Of a stretch of DNA of 64,000 nt, positions 55,654-64,000 are shown in pieces; the first letter of the stretch is position 1; the number at the start of each line of letters is the position of its first letter. The DNA is taken from NCBI GenBank assembly GCA_948474755.1, contig CAOLHI010001803.1, forward strand, positions 248,001-312,000. Reading direction: 5' to 3'. The notes beneath the pieces were generated by a model. That model had not been told where the DNA came from and did no database searches. It was given only the letters and a program-made list of their open reading frames with translations. Source of the DNA: Ctenosaura bakeri. Taxonomy: Eukaryota; Chordata; Lepidosauria; Squamata; Iguanidae. The position numbers were made by a program, and so were the translations under genes.

Positions 55654-56714
55654 CAGAGCTTTCCAGACTTTTCATGTTGGTGACACACTTTTTAGACATG
55701 CATCATTTCACGACACAGTCATTCAGTAAGTCATTCAGTAAGTGGAAGCAGCCCCTCCAAGCCTGGCCTGGTGCTGCCGCCACCGTCGCCAGGGTCTTCC
55801 TCGGGCCAGGGTGGCATCAGCGTCAGCCCCTTTACTTTGATCTGGCCCGCTGCTGCCTTCGCCAGAGTCTTCCTCGGCTTGAGGTGGCTGCGGCAGTGGC
55901 AGGAGAGACAGCCCCTCCACCCAAGCCTCGTCCTCCCCGCCACCATTGGTGGGGTCTGTTGGAAAAGGACTGCAGTGACCCTTGTTCCAATTAAAAATAC
56001 TATGATGTGCATATGGGAAAGCACCTGGTAATTCCCATGTGACAAGAAGGCTGAGTCACATTGATATGAAACCTGGGCAAGGGGTTTCATCAGCCATGGT
56101 GACATGTAATCCAGGCTGGGGTTACATCAGCTAGTCTCTGTGTATATAAGAGGTAGGCTCGGCTAAGCCTTCCTCTCGGCCTTCCCTGATTCTGGCCAGA
56201 GGCTTTGCTGGAGCATATCTCTGCCTGATATGGTGATGGAATGATGAACCTGTGTTGAAGGATCTGCTAACCTGTACAGATGCATATACCGGAACTGAAG
56301 AACAAAAAGCCTCCACGTATATTTCTGGATGACAACACTGTGTGCTAGTGTTCTTAGTGGGCAGTTTTTGGGGTTAGAGCAGTGCTGCATTATATACTCT
56401 GCTACACACGCTTCTTGTTTCTGTGTTTTTCAACTCTCCTGGATGTTTTGTTTTGCTTGCCTCTGAGCCACGTTTGGTCAGAGAGCAGCAGCATGAGGGA
56501 GACTTAGTGTGGTCTGCCTAAGTCCCATCATCCACCTTCCCTCCACAGGGTCTTCAGCCCAGGGTGGCAGTGGCAGAAGCAGCCCCTTCACCTGGCCCTG
56601 GCCCACCATGGTGGCAGGAGAGGCAGCCCCTCTCCCGTTACCTTCACGCAACACACCTACAAACTCCAGCTGACACACTAACAGGTCATGACACACAGTT
56701 TGGAAAGCTCTGCT
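55654..56714. mobile_element. hAT-Charlie-like non-autonomous element, 1.06 kb
   Basis: Ends CAGAGCTTTCCAGAC / TTTGGAAAGCTCTG with a perfect 8-bp duplication CTCTAAAG (55646-55653, 56715-56722). The subterminal 'gacacactttttagacatgc' and 'aggtcatgacacaca' match 48.3 kb. The middle contains GC-rich repetition of 'ggcaggagaggcagcccct' type and, at about 55970-56480, an LTR-like insert with a TATATAAG box (56143-56150). No transposase frame seen. Confidence 0.88.
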
Positions 56715-56722
56715 CTAAAGGC

Positions 56723-56960
56723 ACGAGATCTGAGCTTGGAAGTTAAACAGGGTCATCCCTGGTTAGTACTTGGATGAGATACTTCCAACAAACACCAGGT
56801 TGCTTCCAGAGGAAGGCAAAAACCACTTCTGTGTACTCCTTGTCTAAGAAAACCCCACAAAATTTGTAGGGTCACCAGAGCTCAGCAGGCAACTTGAAGC
56901 CAAATGCACAGGCACACACACAAACACATGCACACACACACAAACACACACAGAGCACAC
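56723..56960 (+). mobile_element. 5S-rRNA-derived SINE
   Basis: 'gcacgagatctgagcttgga' and 'agttaaacagggtcatccct' plus 'ggttagtacttggatgagat' form the head; body 'cttgtctaagaaaaccccac'; the tail ends in a long (CA)n run at 56905-56960. Confidence 0.88.
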
Positions 56961-57146
56961 AGGAGGAAATGAAAGTTGATCCAACCACTAAACTGCTACA
57001 AGGATCACTAGGCCAGGGAAAACAAAAGAAGGGCAAGTGATTTACAGCTCAGCTCTATTCTCACCTGGTTGGCGTGAGTAGAACAAGCTGTTAAATGAAA
57101 CACCACAGGCTGGACTTGATGAGAAAATAGCCACAGTCAGGCCTAA

Positions 57147-57370
57147 GTACGCTAAAGGCACCAGATCCTGTCTGATTTTGGAAGCTAAGCAGGGTTAGTC
57201 CTGGTTAGTACTTGGCCAGGAGACCACTAATGAATGCCAGGTGCTGTGGGCTGTATTTCAGAGGAAGGAACTGGCAAAGCCACCTCCAAATATTCCTTGC
57301 CTATGAAAACCCTGTCAAATTCATGGGGTTCCCCATAAGTCAACATGTGACTTTAAGGCATGCACACAGG

Positions 57371-57412
<42 letters not shown>
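57147..57412 (+). mobile_element. 5S-rRNA-derived SINE, full length, with (AG)n
   Basis: The best 5S head in the window: 'caccagatcctgtctgattt', 'tggaagctaagcagggttag', 'ctggttagtacttggccagg', 'gccaggtgctgtgggct'. Then body and tail 'ggggttccccataagtcaac'. An (AG)n microsatellite (57374-57412) follows the tail. Confidence 0.92.
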
Positions 57413-57416
<4 letters not shown>

Positions 57417-57949
57417 CAAGAGAGAGAGAGACTAGGCTGGTGATTCTTACAAATGTAAATGCAGTGACTTTCTCCCAGTTCCCCTTTACCACTTTGGAAA
57501 CAGGATGCTGGCATTTCACCACAATCCTTCCGTGCCAGGGTGGGAACTTTGCAATGTTGTTCCACTGTAACTCCCATCAGCCATAACCAGCAGTGTTATT
57601 GTACATGGCACAACAGCACCCAGCCACTGACATGTGCTGCACACAGTGTTGCTGTTCTGCATAGGGGTTGCATAGGGCTGGTCTAGCATACCTCCACGTG
57701 TGGGTGTTTACCCCATGCTGTCAGGATGTTAACCTTTCCAAACACTGGCTGATCCTCACTGACACATCCAGCATGTGTTCTGACAGTTCCAGTTTTGAAA
57801 AAAGACCTCACCCTGCTGGGTCCTAACACAGCTCATGGTTGTCAAAAACATTGTATCCAGTTGGTTGCATGTCTCCTAGAAAGCATGGGATCTTTAGAGT
57901 TTAAAAACCCCCAAAGTTTGTGAGTTTAGGATGTTTAGGATGTTTAAAA
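57413..57949. other. Unassigned
   Basis: Nothing recognised. Confidence 0.5.
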
Positions 57950-58210
57950 CAGTCATGGACCCTCCACTTTTGTGGGAGTTAGAGGAGCAAGACCCCCACA
58001 AAAGTAGAAAAGCCTTGTATATAAATAAAAATTATGAAAGCTTTTTTTTTTTTTAACCTGAGAGAACACTTCTCTTGAAATCTCTAAGTCCTCTAAGTTG
58101 ACCATGGAGTCACATTGGAGGACTAGAGATTCCTAAACAGAACACACTAATCAAATCTGTGGATCATCAAATCTGCAAAACTGAAACCAATGAATGTGGA
58201 GGACCAACCG
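57950..58210. mobile_element. Tigger/pogo-like MITE
   Basis: Left CAGTCATGGACCCTCCAC, right GTGGAGGACCAACCG followed by TA (left flank is AA instead of TA). Interior 'ttttaacctgagagaacact' and 'tcacattggaggactagaga' match 46.8 kb. Confidence 0.78.
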
Positions 58211-58912
58211 TATACTTAACTAAGCAGCTGCTGTAGAATACTGACCTCTGTTCCCTCTTGTTCCTAGATAAACATGTGCCACGAGATTTTGGGAGAGAGT
58301 CACACAAACCATTTTGCCACTGGCACACTGGAAGAGAACAAAACCCTCTTGCCCAGCTGGAGAGTGTGCAGAAGCTGATAGCTGCCTGCCTTGATAATCT
58401 GTCATTCAATCGCCTATCAAAGGAGAGAACCGGGTGCCACTAGCTGGCAGCATTTGCTTCTCCTTCGGCACATAGCCCCCTGACTTTCTGAGTGCGTGCA
58501 CCGCCTCCAGCAAAGACGGCAGACAGGCTGCAGTCAGAGAGCGGTGGCCTGTGAGGTTGTGACTAGACTGCTGATGGAATCCAGTGTGTGCAATGGGAGG
58601 GAGAAGCAGTGTCCAACAGCAATTACTCCACTTCTGCAGTGAGCAACTGGCATGCACCAATATGCGCAGAGGGTCAAAGATACATATACCGCAGATGAAA
58701 TCAGAAACTCTCCTAAGTATTTCTGATGCCCTTGAACTCATACACACTGCATCTGCCTTCCACAAAGCTCACTGCCTCTTTGCAGCCATGAGGGGTCTTT
58801 TCCACCTACTGAGCAACATATGCATTTATTCAGTAACAGTGCATCATGCATCGAACTGCAAACAAAGAGGTCTCAGATCTCTGCTTACACACATGAAAGG
58901 AAACTGGTGATG
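58211..58912. other. Unassigned
   Basis: Open frames on both strands, none with a recognisable product. Confidence 0.45.
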
Positions 58913-58992
58913 GAATCATAGAATCATGGGAGAAGAAGCTCCAATGGGCCATCAAATCCAGCCCTCCACTCAGTGCAGGAGCTCCAGCTAGA
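58913..58992 (-). mobile_element. CR1 LINE tail, other subfamily
   Basis: 'ggaatcatagaatcatggga' followed by 'gggccatcaaatccagccct': the reversed 3' end of a CR1 of different wording from most here. Confidence 0.7.
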
Positions 58993-59013
58993 GTAGAGTT
59001 TCCCAGATTTCTA

Positions 59014-59434
59014 AGCTCTTTCCGCATCTTACCTTCTTCCGGCACTGGGATGTGGGGATTGTGCGAGCAGCCTCCGGCGAGAGGCTTTCGCGTCCGGGGT
59101 GCTTTGGCTTCACACGAGCTGCCTGCTCACACAAGAGCCCCACCTCTTCCTTCTGCAGTGCAGCCTGGGAGTTTCCCAGGCTGTGCTGGGGCAGGAAGCG
59201 CAACCGGCATGGCTCCAGAGGCTCCACACACCAGGTAAGTGAGTGCGGGGCCCGGGAGCAATGTGTGATCGTGCACCATTTTTGGCTTCCAGATGAAAAT
59301 GAAAAGGTGTGCAGTCAGCCCCTGCCAGCACCTGGAGCATCACACGATTGTGAGTGCATTGTGCAGATTGCTCCTCACAATTGTACAACACTCCAGTCTC
59401 TCTGTCGCATGGAAAATGCCATGCGAAAAGGGTC
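59014..59434 (+). mobile_element. CpG-rich MITE, subfamily B
   Basis: 421 bp, ends AGCTCTTTCCGCAT / ATGCGAAAAGGGTC, flanks CTA and TTA. Carries CAGGTAAGT (59232-59240). CpG partly decayed to TG/CA relative to 40.2 and 50.4 kb, so this copy is probably older. Confidence 0.9.
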
Positions 59435-59474
59435 TTAGTCTTCCACAAGCTGAATCACTGAATCACTGATCATT

Positions 59475-59550
59475 GGCCAAGGCAGCTGGGACTTCTGGGA
59501 GTTAAAAGTCCAAAACATCTGGAGGACTAAGGTTTGGGAATCACTGGGCA
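59475..59550. mobile_element. hAT-type repeat end
   Basis: 'cagctgggacttctgggagt', 'taaaagtccaaaacatctgg', 'aggtttgggaatcactg': read in reverse it begins CAGTGATTCCCAAACC, a Charlie-like end. Confidence 0.65.
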
Positions 59551-59559
59551 GGAGCACCC

Positions 59560-59664
59560 TCAACAGGAAGCTGTCAACCAACAAGTGGACTGGCAGATGC
59601 AATAGTGCCACATGGCCAACTCCACTTCTGCAACCTTGAATTGAATATGTATTGGTCCATTGTG
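59560..59664. repeat. TGCA-rich dispersed repeat, end fragment
   Basis: 'gcagatgcaatagtgccaca', then 'cttctgcaaccttgaattga', matching the end at 22.58 kb. Confidence 0.5.
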
Positions 59665-59915
59665 CAATTCTGGGCTGCATCAGCAGAAGCACAGGGTCCA
59701 GATCAAGGGTAATATTAGTGCCATTCTATCCTGCTTTAGTCAGGCCTCACCTGGAATATGGTGTCCAATTCTGGGCACGACAATGCAAAAAGGATACTGA
59801 CAAACTAGAATGTGTCCATTGAAGGATGACCAAGATGATCAAAGGTCTAGAAACCAACCACCACGAGTGATGGCTTATGGCACTGGATATGGTTAGCTTG
59901 GAGAAGATTCAACAA
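59665..59915 (+). mobile_element. CR1 LINE, old internal fragment
   Basis: 'caattctgggctgcatcagc', 'cctcacctggaatatggtgt', 'ccaattctgggcacgacaat': ORF2 C-terminal part, many frame breaks. Confidence 0.88.
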
Positions 59916-60169
59916 GGTTTCGGCAATGGAGACTCAGGACTTCTGCGTTGTTTGAGCAGTGGATCTGCTCTGAGGTTTAGTCTGAAACTCTAAAGATGTT
60001 AATCACAGTGTGGAACTCTAACCCACAACAGATTCAATACTTTGGATCATTCCTCTAAAGGTTTGTAACTCCACTGCTCTGATATGGTTTTATTGGCAAG
60101 ATATATTAATTGGCAGATATGTTTAATTGGCATAAAATAGAAATCATATACAATGATTGGAAAGGGCCA
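59916..60169. other. Unassigned
   Basis: Nothing recognised. Confidence 0.5.
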
Positions 60170-60960
60170 TGTGAAAGGAATTCTGGCTGGAAATAGGTCA
60201 GAGATGAGCCCGGCATGACCCTAAGTCATAGGTTTACCAGGAAAATCTGACTTAATGGTTTTTTCGATAAGAAATGAGCCATCGCTGAGAAGAGCAAAAA
60301 ACCCTGTGGTTTGCATATCCTATAGAACACAAAGCCATAAAACCAGCTACCAATTTAATTTGGCACCTATTTGCTGCAAACTGTAAAACAAAAAACTTTT
60401 GCTTGCTGGTTCAGGAAAACAGGAAGATTTTAAACAAATCCATAGTTGCATCGCCCTCACACCTATGATCTTCAATCAGGCAGACATCAAAATCTTTTGC
60501 CATCCATATGTTAAAACTCATCAACTGTTTCTTTCAGACATTAATAACTATTAATCCATCCTGTCACCTTTTGGCCACTGTCCAAGCAGAAAGTCACGCC
60601 TCAAGAGCAAATAAAGGGACCCTGATTTTGGGTCCTCCATACAACACTTCAATTTCAGGGGTCCCCCTTGTCGTTTTGTTTGGGCATCAGTCCCAGCCAA
60701 ATCACCGTTTCCTACTTCCCTCTGGATGGTAAATATGCCATAATTTCCTTTCTATTCATCTAATCTTCCCCTCTTCCTTTTCAGTTAAGCCTTGTGTGGT
60801 CGCTTATTTATAGCCTTGTGTCTATTGCATGTATATTTCCCCCCAATAAAACACATTTAAATTGCACTATAAGTTTTCTGACTGGTCTCTTTAGCAATTC
60901 CTCATAAACATAGGTGGAAAGATCCAAAAGTAAGCCCCTGTCTCGCAGGCCACCTTAATT
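60170..60960 (+). mobile_element. LTR-like segment (possible solo LTR)
   Basis: Contains a poly(A) signal in 'ccaataaaacacatttaaat' (about 60844-60849), followed by 'ttttctgactggtctctt', which recalls the R-U5 part of the retroviral LTR at 63.7 kb ('cttgtctgactgctcttct'). Limits and duplications not found. Confidence 0.38.
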
Positions 60961-61265
60961 TGAATTAATTAATTCCCCATTTTAATTGCAGGTTCCCCAT
61001 TAATTGCGGGTTCTGATATAGGGCCTCATGGGGTCCCATGGTTTTGGAGAAACAGGTTGGACAAAATCCAGAAAAGCCCACAAATATGGGACCCACCAGC
61101 TACCAGCAGGAAGAAATCTATTTATTAATTTAAATAATTAATTTAATTAATTTAATTATTTCATTAGCTATTTTTTTACATCCTTCCTTTCCTTAAGGTG
61201 AGACACTCGGCTGTCTTCCTCCATACTTTATCCCATTAACAAGCCTGTTGGGGAGGCCAGGCTGA
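60961..61265. other. Unassigned, AT-rich
   Basis: Includes an (AATTAATTT)-like low-complexity patch at about 61120-61165. Confidence 0.5.
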
Positions 61266-61445
61266 GGCCATTTCCGCAGGGGACTGTTATAGCGTTACGA
61301 TTCCACTTTCAACATCCTATGGAATCCTGGGGTTTGCAGTTTCGGGAGGGGCCAGCTGGCCCCTCCCAAAACTGCAAACCCCAGGATTCCATAGGATGTT
61401 GAAAGTGGAATCATAGCACTATAACAGTCCTCTGCAGGAATGGCC
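61266..61445. mobile_element. Palindromic MITE, copy 16
   Basis: 180 bp, ends GGCCATTTCCGCAG / CTGCAGGAATGGCC, perfect TGA duplication (61263-61265, 61446-61448). Confidence 0.96.
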
Positions 61446-61489
61446 TGAGAAAGGATGTGAATTTTGTGACTTGGGGTGAGAGGTAGAGA

Positions 61490-61503
61490 TTATTAATTTA
61501 TTT

Positions 61504-61537
<34 letters not shown>

Positions 61538-61600
61538 ACCCGTCCTTTCTCCCAACAAGGGACTCAAAGCAGCTTACAAAAATGAAATTTAATGCTCCGA
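61490..61600 (-). mobile_element. L2-like LINE 3' end with (ATTT)n
   Basis: An (ATTT)n tail, then 'cgtcctttctcccaacaagg' and 'gactcaaagcagcttacaa'. Confidence 0.65.
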
Positions 61601-61738
61601 AGTCCTGGTCCCAAACTTATGGGCACTATGCCACATTTACTCCCCAGGAAAGTTTACATTGATCTGAATCCATTCAGTTAGTCTCAAGTCAAAATCCCCA
61701 GTCATACACCGCCCTGCTCTGGTCTTGCAGATTCAAGG

Positions 61739-62945
61739 AATCACAGAATAATAGAGTTGGAAGAGACCCCAGGAGCCATCCAGTCCAACCCCTTGCTATG
61801 CAGGAACCCTTAAAAACCTCCAGAGAAGGAGACTCCACCACACTCTATGAAGGCGGCATATTCCACTGCCGGACAGCTCTGACCGCCAGGAAGTTCTTCC
61901 TGAGGTTCAGGTGGAATCTCCTTTCCTGCAGCTTGAATCCATTGCTCCTTGTCCTAGTCTCTGGAGCAGCAGAAAACAAGCCTGCTCCCTCCTCAACATG
62001 ACATCCCTTCAAATATTTTTTTTAATTTTTTTTATTATAAAGAAAAAGGAACAATACATAACAGAATAAAACAAAAACACCATGTGAATAACATAAATGC
62101 AAAAAAGAGAAAAATTACAACACAAATAGCTTACATTACTATTTCTCTCCAGGCCCTTTATCATCATATACTTATTCAACATATTATATATTATATTGAT
62201 TATATATTTTTATTTCACGTATCTAAATATCATTCTCCTTGTACTCGTTACTGCTATAGTAATTTCACTCTTAAATCTATTCTTTTCAACTATATTTAAC
62301 CTATTGCTAATACTATATATGATTCTGTTATTAACCATAAACCCTAATCTTAAATGTGAACCCCTTCCCAGAGCAAATTATATTTCAGCTTATTCTGCTT
62401 TCCAAAATTGTAATTCTTCTTGTGGAGGTGTGACACCTCCCTCTTTTGTTAAAGCCTTTTCCACAAATATTTTCCATATTGCTATGAAGTCATTCCTTTT
62501 CATCATCCCTTTTTTAACCTAGATTTGACATATTAAGTTACCCTTCAAATATTTAAACATGGCTATCATGGCTCCTCTTAACCTTCTCTTCTGCAGACTA
62601 AACAGACCCAGCTCCCTAAGCCGTTCCTCATAGGGCTTCATGGCTTCCAGACCCTTCACCATTTTGATCGCCCTCCTCTGGACACGTTCCAGCTTGTTGA
62701 TATCTTTCTTGGATTGAGGTGCCCAGAATTGGACACAGTATTCCAAATTCATTTTAACTGAAGCAGAATAGAGTGGTACTGTTACCTCCCTTGATCTAGG
62801 CACCATACTCTTATTGATGCAACCAAGAATCACGTTGGCTTTCTTGGCCGCCCCATCACCCTGCTGACTCATATTCAGCTTGTGATCTACCAAGACTCCT
62901 AGATCCCTTTCATACGTACCGCTATCCAGACACACGGCCCCCCAG
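61739..62945 (-). mobile_element. CR1 LINE, split by an L1-like insertion
   Basis: Minus-strand CR1: 61739-62016 and 62541-62945. Its minus frame 62519-62935 encodes [33 protein letters not shown] and [10 protein letters not shown]. At about 62945 it is cut by the retroviral LTR. The 3' part has an internal deletion near 61808. Confidence 0.94.
62017..62540 (-). mobile_element. L1-like retroelement 3' end
   Basis: 524 bp, T-rich left end (reversed poly(A)), inserted into CR1 with a perfect 12-bp target duplication CCCTTCAAATAT (62005-62016, 62541-62552). The body is A/T-rich with a short 'gcaaattatatttcagctta' to 'ggaggtgtgacacctccctc' region containing a small hairpin. 5'-truncated; the LINE clade is inferred from its poly(A) and duplication only. 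Confidence 0.8.
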
Positions 62946-62949
62946 GACT

Positions 62950-63852
62950 TGTCTTCCCTGATAGAATCTATCCATGTCGTCTTCCTCTTTTCATACTATT
63001 GCTCCCACGGTTCTGACATGCCTGGTGATAGCACTAGATATCTCCTTGATATCAAACTTATTTGGCCTTCACTTGACCTTTCTCTGCCACCCTGCTCCAC
63101 GTGTTTGCAAGGGCCACCGGACAAGCACGCAAACAGCCATGGCCGTTAATGGTTGGACATTCCAATCCCCACTTAGGCAGGCAGATTAATGCCACTCCGT
63201 TGCTTCAGGGACCATTTTCTTGCAGACACACCTTGCTTAAGCACAGCTTTACACAAAGACGCTCGGCCGAGAGCCAGCACTTTCTTTATGCTAAGGCATT
63301 TGTATACTGGACATACTATTGTCGTCTAGCACTAAGCTCATCGAGTAAAACCTGACCTTTCCCAACGCTTTTGTCCAGCTACAAATTTCCTTTGTTCTCA
63401 CCAAGCATGGCATGGCCTGTAGGCACAATCCACCCTACAAAAACTCCCCGATTCCGAGTGCCCCTCGGATCTCTCACTTGGACTGCTTGGACCGCTTGGA
63501 TTGCTTTGGACTTCCAACTAGCCTTGCTGCCGCTGTGTCCAGCGAGTCGTCCCCTCAGCAAGCCACGCTGATTTTCCTCCCCTGCAACCTCCGCTTCTCT
63601 CCAGGACTACGAGATAAGGTGTCGTATCGCCCATTTCCCCCCGAAATCTCTCATTTCCATTTCTAGTTAGCTGTGTGCATGTGTTGTCTTATTTGTTGTT
63701 TGTCCTTTAATAAAGCTATCATTTGTGTTACTTTTAAAACTTGTCTGACTGCTCTTCTGACCCGACGCTGTATAGGGTTGCAAGATCCCTGCTGCGTTAC
63801 CCTGCCTCTCGTTAGCTTAAGAGAGTGCTCAAGTTAATTTCCTCATCTTGCA
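62950..63852 (+). mobile_element. Endogenous retrovirus 5' LTR (probable)
   Basis: Begins where CR1 is interrupted (TGTCTTCC at 62950). It contains a TATA-like 'ctacaaaaactcccc' (about 63436), a poly(A) signal AATAAA (63709-63714) and, after it, the R-U5-like 'cttgtctgactgctcttctg'. The CA end at about 63852 is a guess. The length of roughly 0.9 kb is large but acceptable for a retroviral LTR. The second LTR would lie outside the window. Confidence 0.7.
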
Positions 63853-63868
63853 TTTACTTTTGGTTATT

Positions 63869-63888
63869 TGGGCGCCCCTCCCGGGACC
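63869..63888 (+). other. Primer-binding-site-like sequence
   Basis: TGGGCGCCCCTCCCGGGACC lies just after the LTR. Its TGG start and CCGGGA core have the form of a retroviral tRNA primer binding site (cf. the proline type), but the middle does not match a tRNA I can name. Confidence 0.4.
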
Positions 63889-63952
63889 CCCATATTACAG
63901 GGTAACACTATCTTCTATCTTACTGAGCATTATTGTGTTTTTCTAGGGAGTC

Positions 63953-64000
63953 ATGGCTTCCTCCAATATGTCCAAACAGGCTCAGTTTAGTCATTACGGT
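63953..64000 (+). CDS. Start of a gag-like frame, cut by the window edge
   Basis: An ATG 100 bp after the LTR region opens a frame of 16 codons that is still open at the last base. Upstream is 'ttgtgtttttctag', which looks like a splice acceptor. Position alone (LTR, primer site, leader, ATG) suggests gag of an endogenous retrovirus; the sequence is too short to show a domain. Nothing can be said about intactness. Confidence 0.45.
   Translation, partial: MASSNMSKQAQFSHYG

Noticed and set aside
55970..56480. A complete solo LTR inside the hAT element
   Set aside because: A TATA box is visible, but I found no convincing TG..CA limits or 4-6 bp duplication, so it is mentioned only as LTR-like.
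57147..57260. A 5S rRNA gene at 57.15 kb
   Set aside because: The 5S-like part is diverged and fused to a SINE body and BovB-like tail, with several similar copies in the window.
57374..57412. Repeat array taken as CRISPR-like
   Set aside because: It is a plain (AG)n microsatellite; no spaced repeats of CRISPR type occur, and the DNA is vertebrate.
58167..58910. Possible exons at 58.2-58.9 kb
   Set aside because: Frames on both strands overlap, lack splice sites in suitable phase and resemble no protein I know.

Overview
The window looks like nuclear DNA of a squamate reptile, probably an iguanian lizard (the clade is an inference). The reasons are its repeats: Sauria SINEs (tRNA head, BovB-like tail), RTE-BovB LINE ends, many CR1 LINE fragments ending in ATTCTATG repeats, 5S-rRNA-derived SINEs carrying the same tail as the Sauria SINEs, and hAT, pogo/Tigger-like and fold-back MITEs. 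There is no bacterial gene organisation. Most of the open frames are chance frames or pieces of CR1.

Host gene: two exons on the minus strand can be supported, and they fit together. A 298-bp coding exon (1449-1746) encodes the first two membrane segments of an SLC35F-type solute carrier, closest to SLC35F4 as I remember the family. A 76-bp first coding exon (25746-25821), with an ATG in good context and a GTAAAT donor, lies 24 kb upstream and has the matching splice phase. A CpG-rich, repeat-poor stretch (about 25.8-26.3 kb) next to it is the likely promoter. Position 1 to 1448 is then intron 2, 1747-25745 is intron 1, and the DNA to the right of 26.3 kb is upstream flank or the intron of a longer isoform.

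Repeat layout: the most striking family is a nearly perfect palindrome of about 180 bp with ends GGCCATTTCCGCAC and 3-bp target duplications, found at 16 places. A second, CpG-rich family (about 430-460 bp, or longer with insertions; five loci, one of them nested) has related ends (GGCCCTTTTCGCA) and also 3-bp duplications, so one transposase may have moved both. CR1 pieces occur throughout. One long copy (34.54-37.69 kb) keeps endonuclease and reverse transcriptase domains with only a few frameshifts. Nesting is common: CR1 in CR1, MITEs in CR1, BovB, Sauria and L2-like elements, an L1-like insert in CR1 with a 12-bp duplication, and a MITE in a MITE.

Oddities: 32.94-34.54 kb reads as a corrupted, deletion-rich copy of about 37.72-40.02 kb and is probably an assembly or consensus error. 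At the right edge (about 62.95-64.0 kb) lies the 5' LTR, a primer-binding-site-like segment and the start of a gag-like frame of an endogenous retrovirus that continues outside the window. Several LTR-like segments (5.8, 41.0, 56.1 and 60.5 kb) and four possible conserved non-coding stretches are reported with low confidence.
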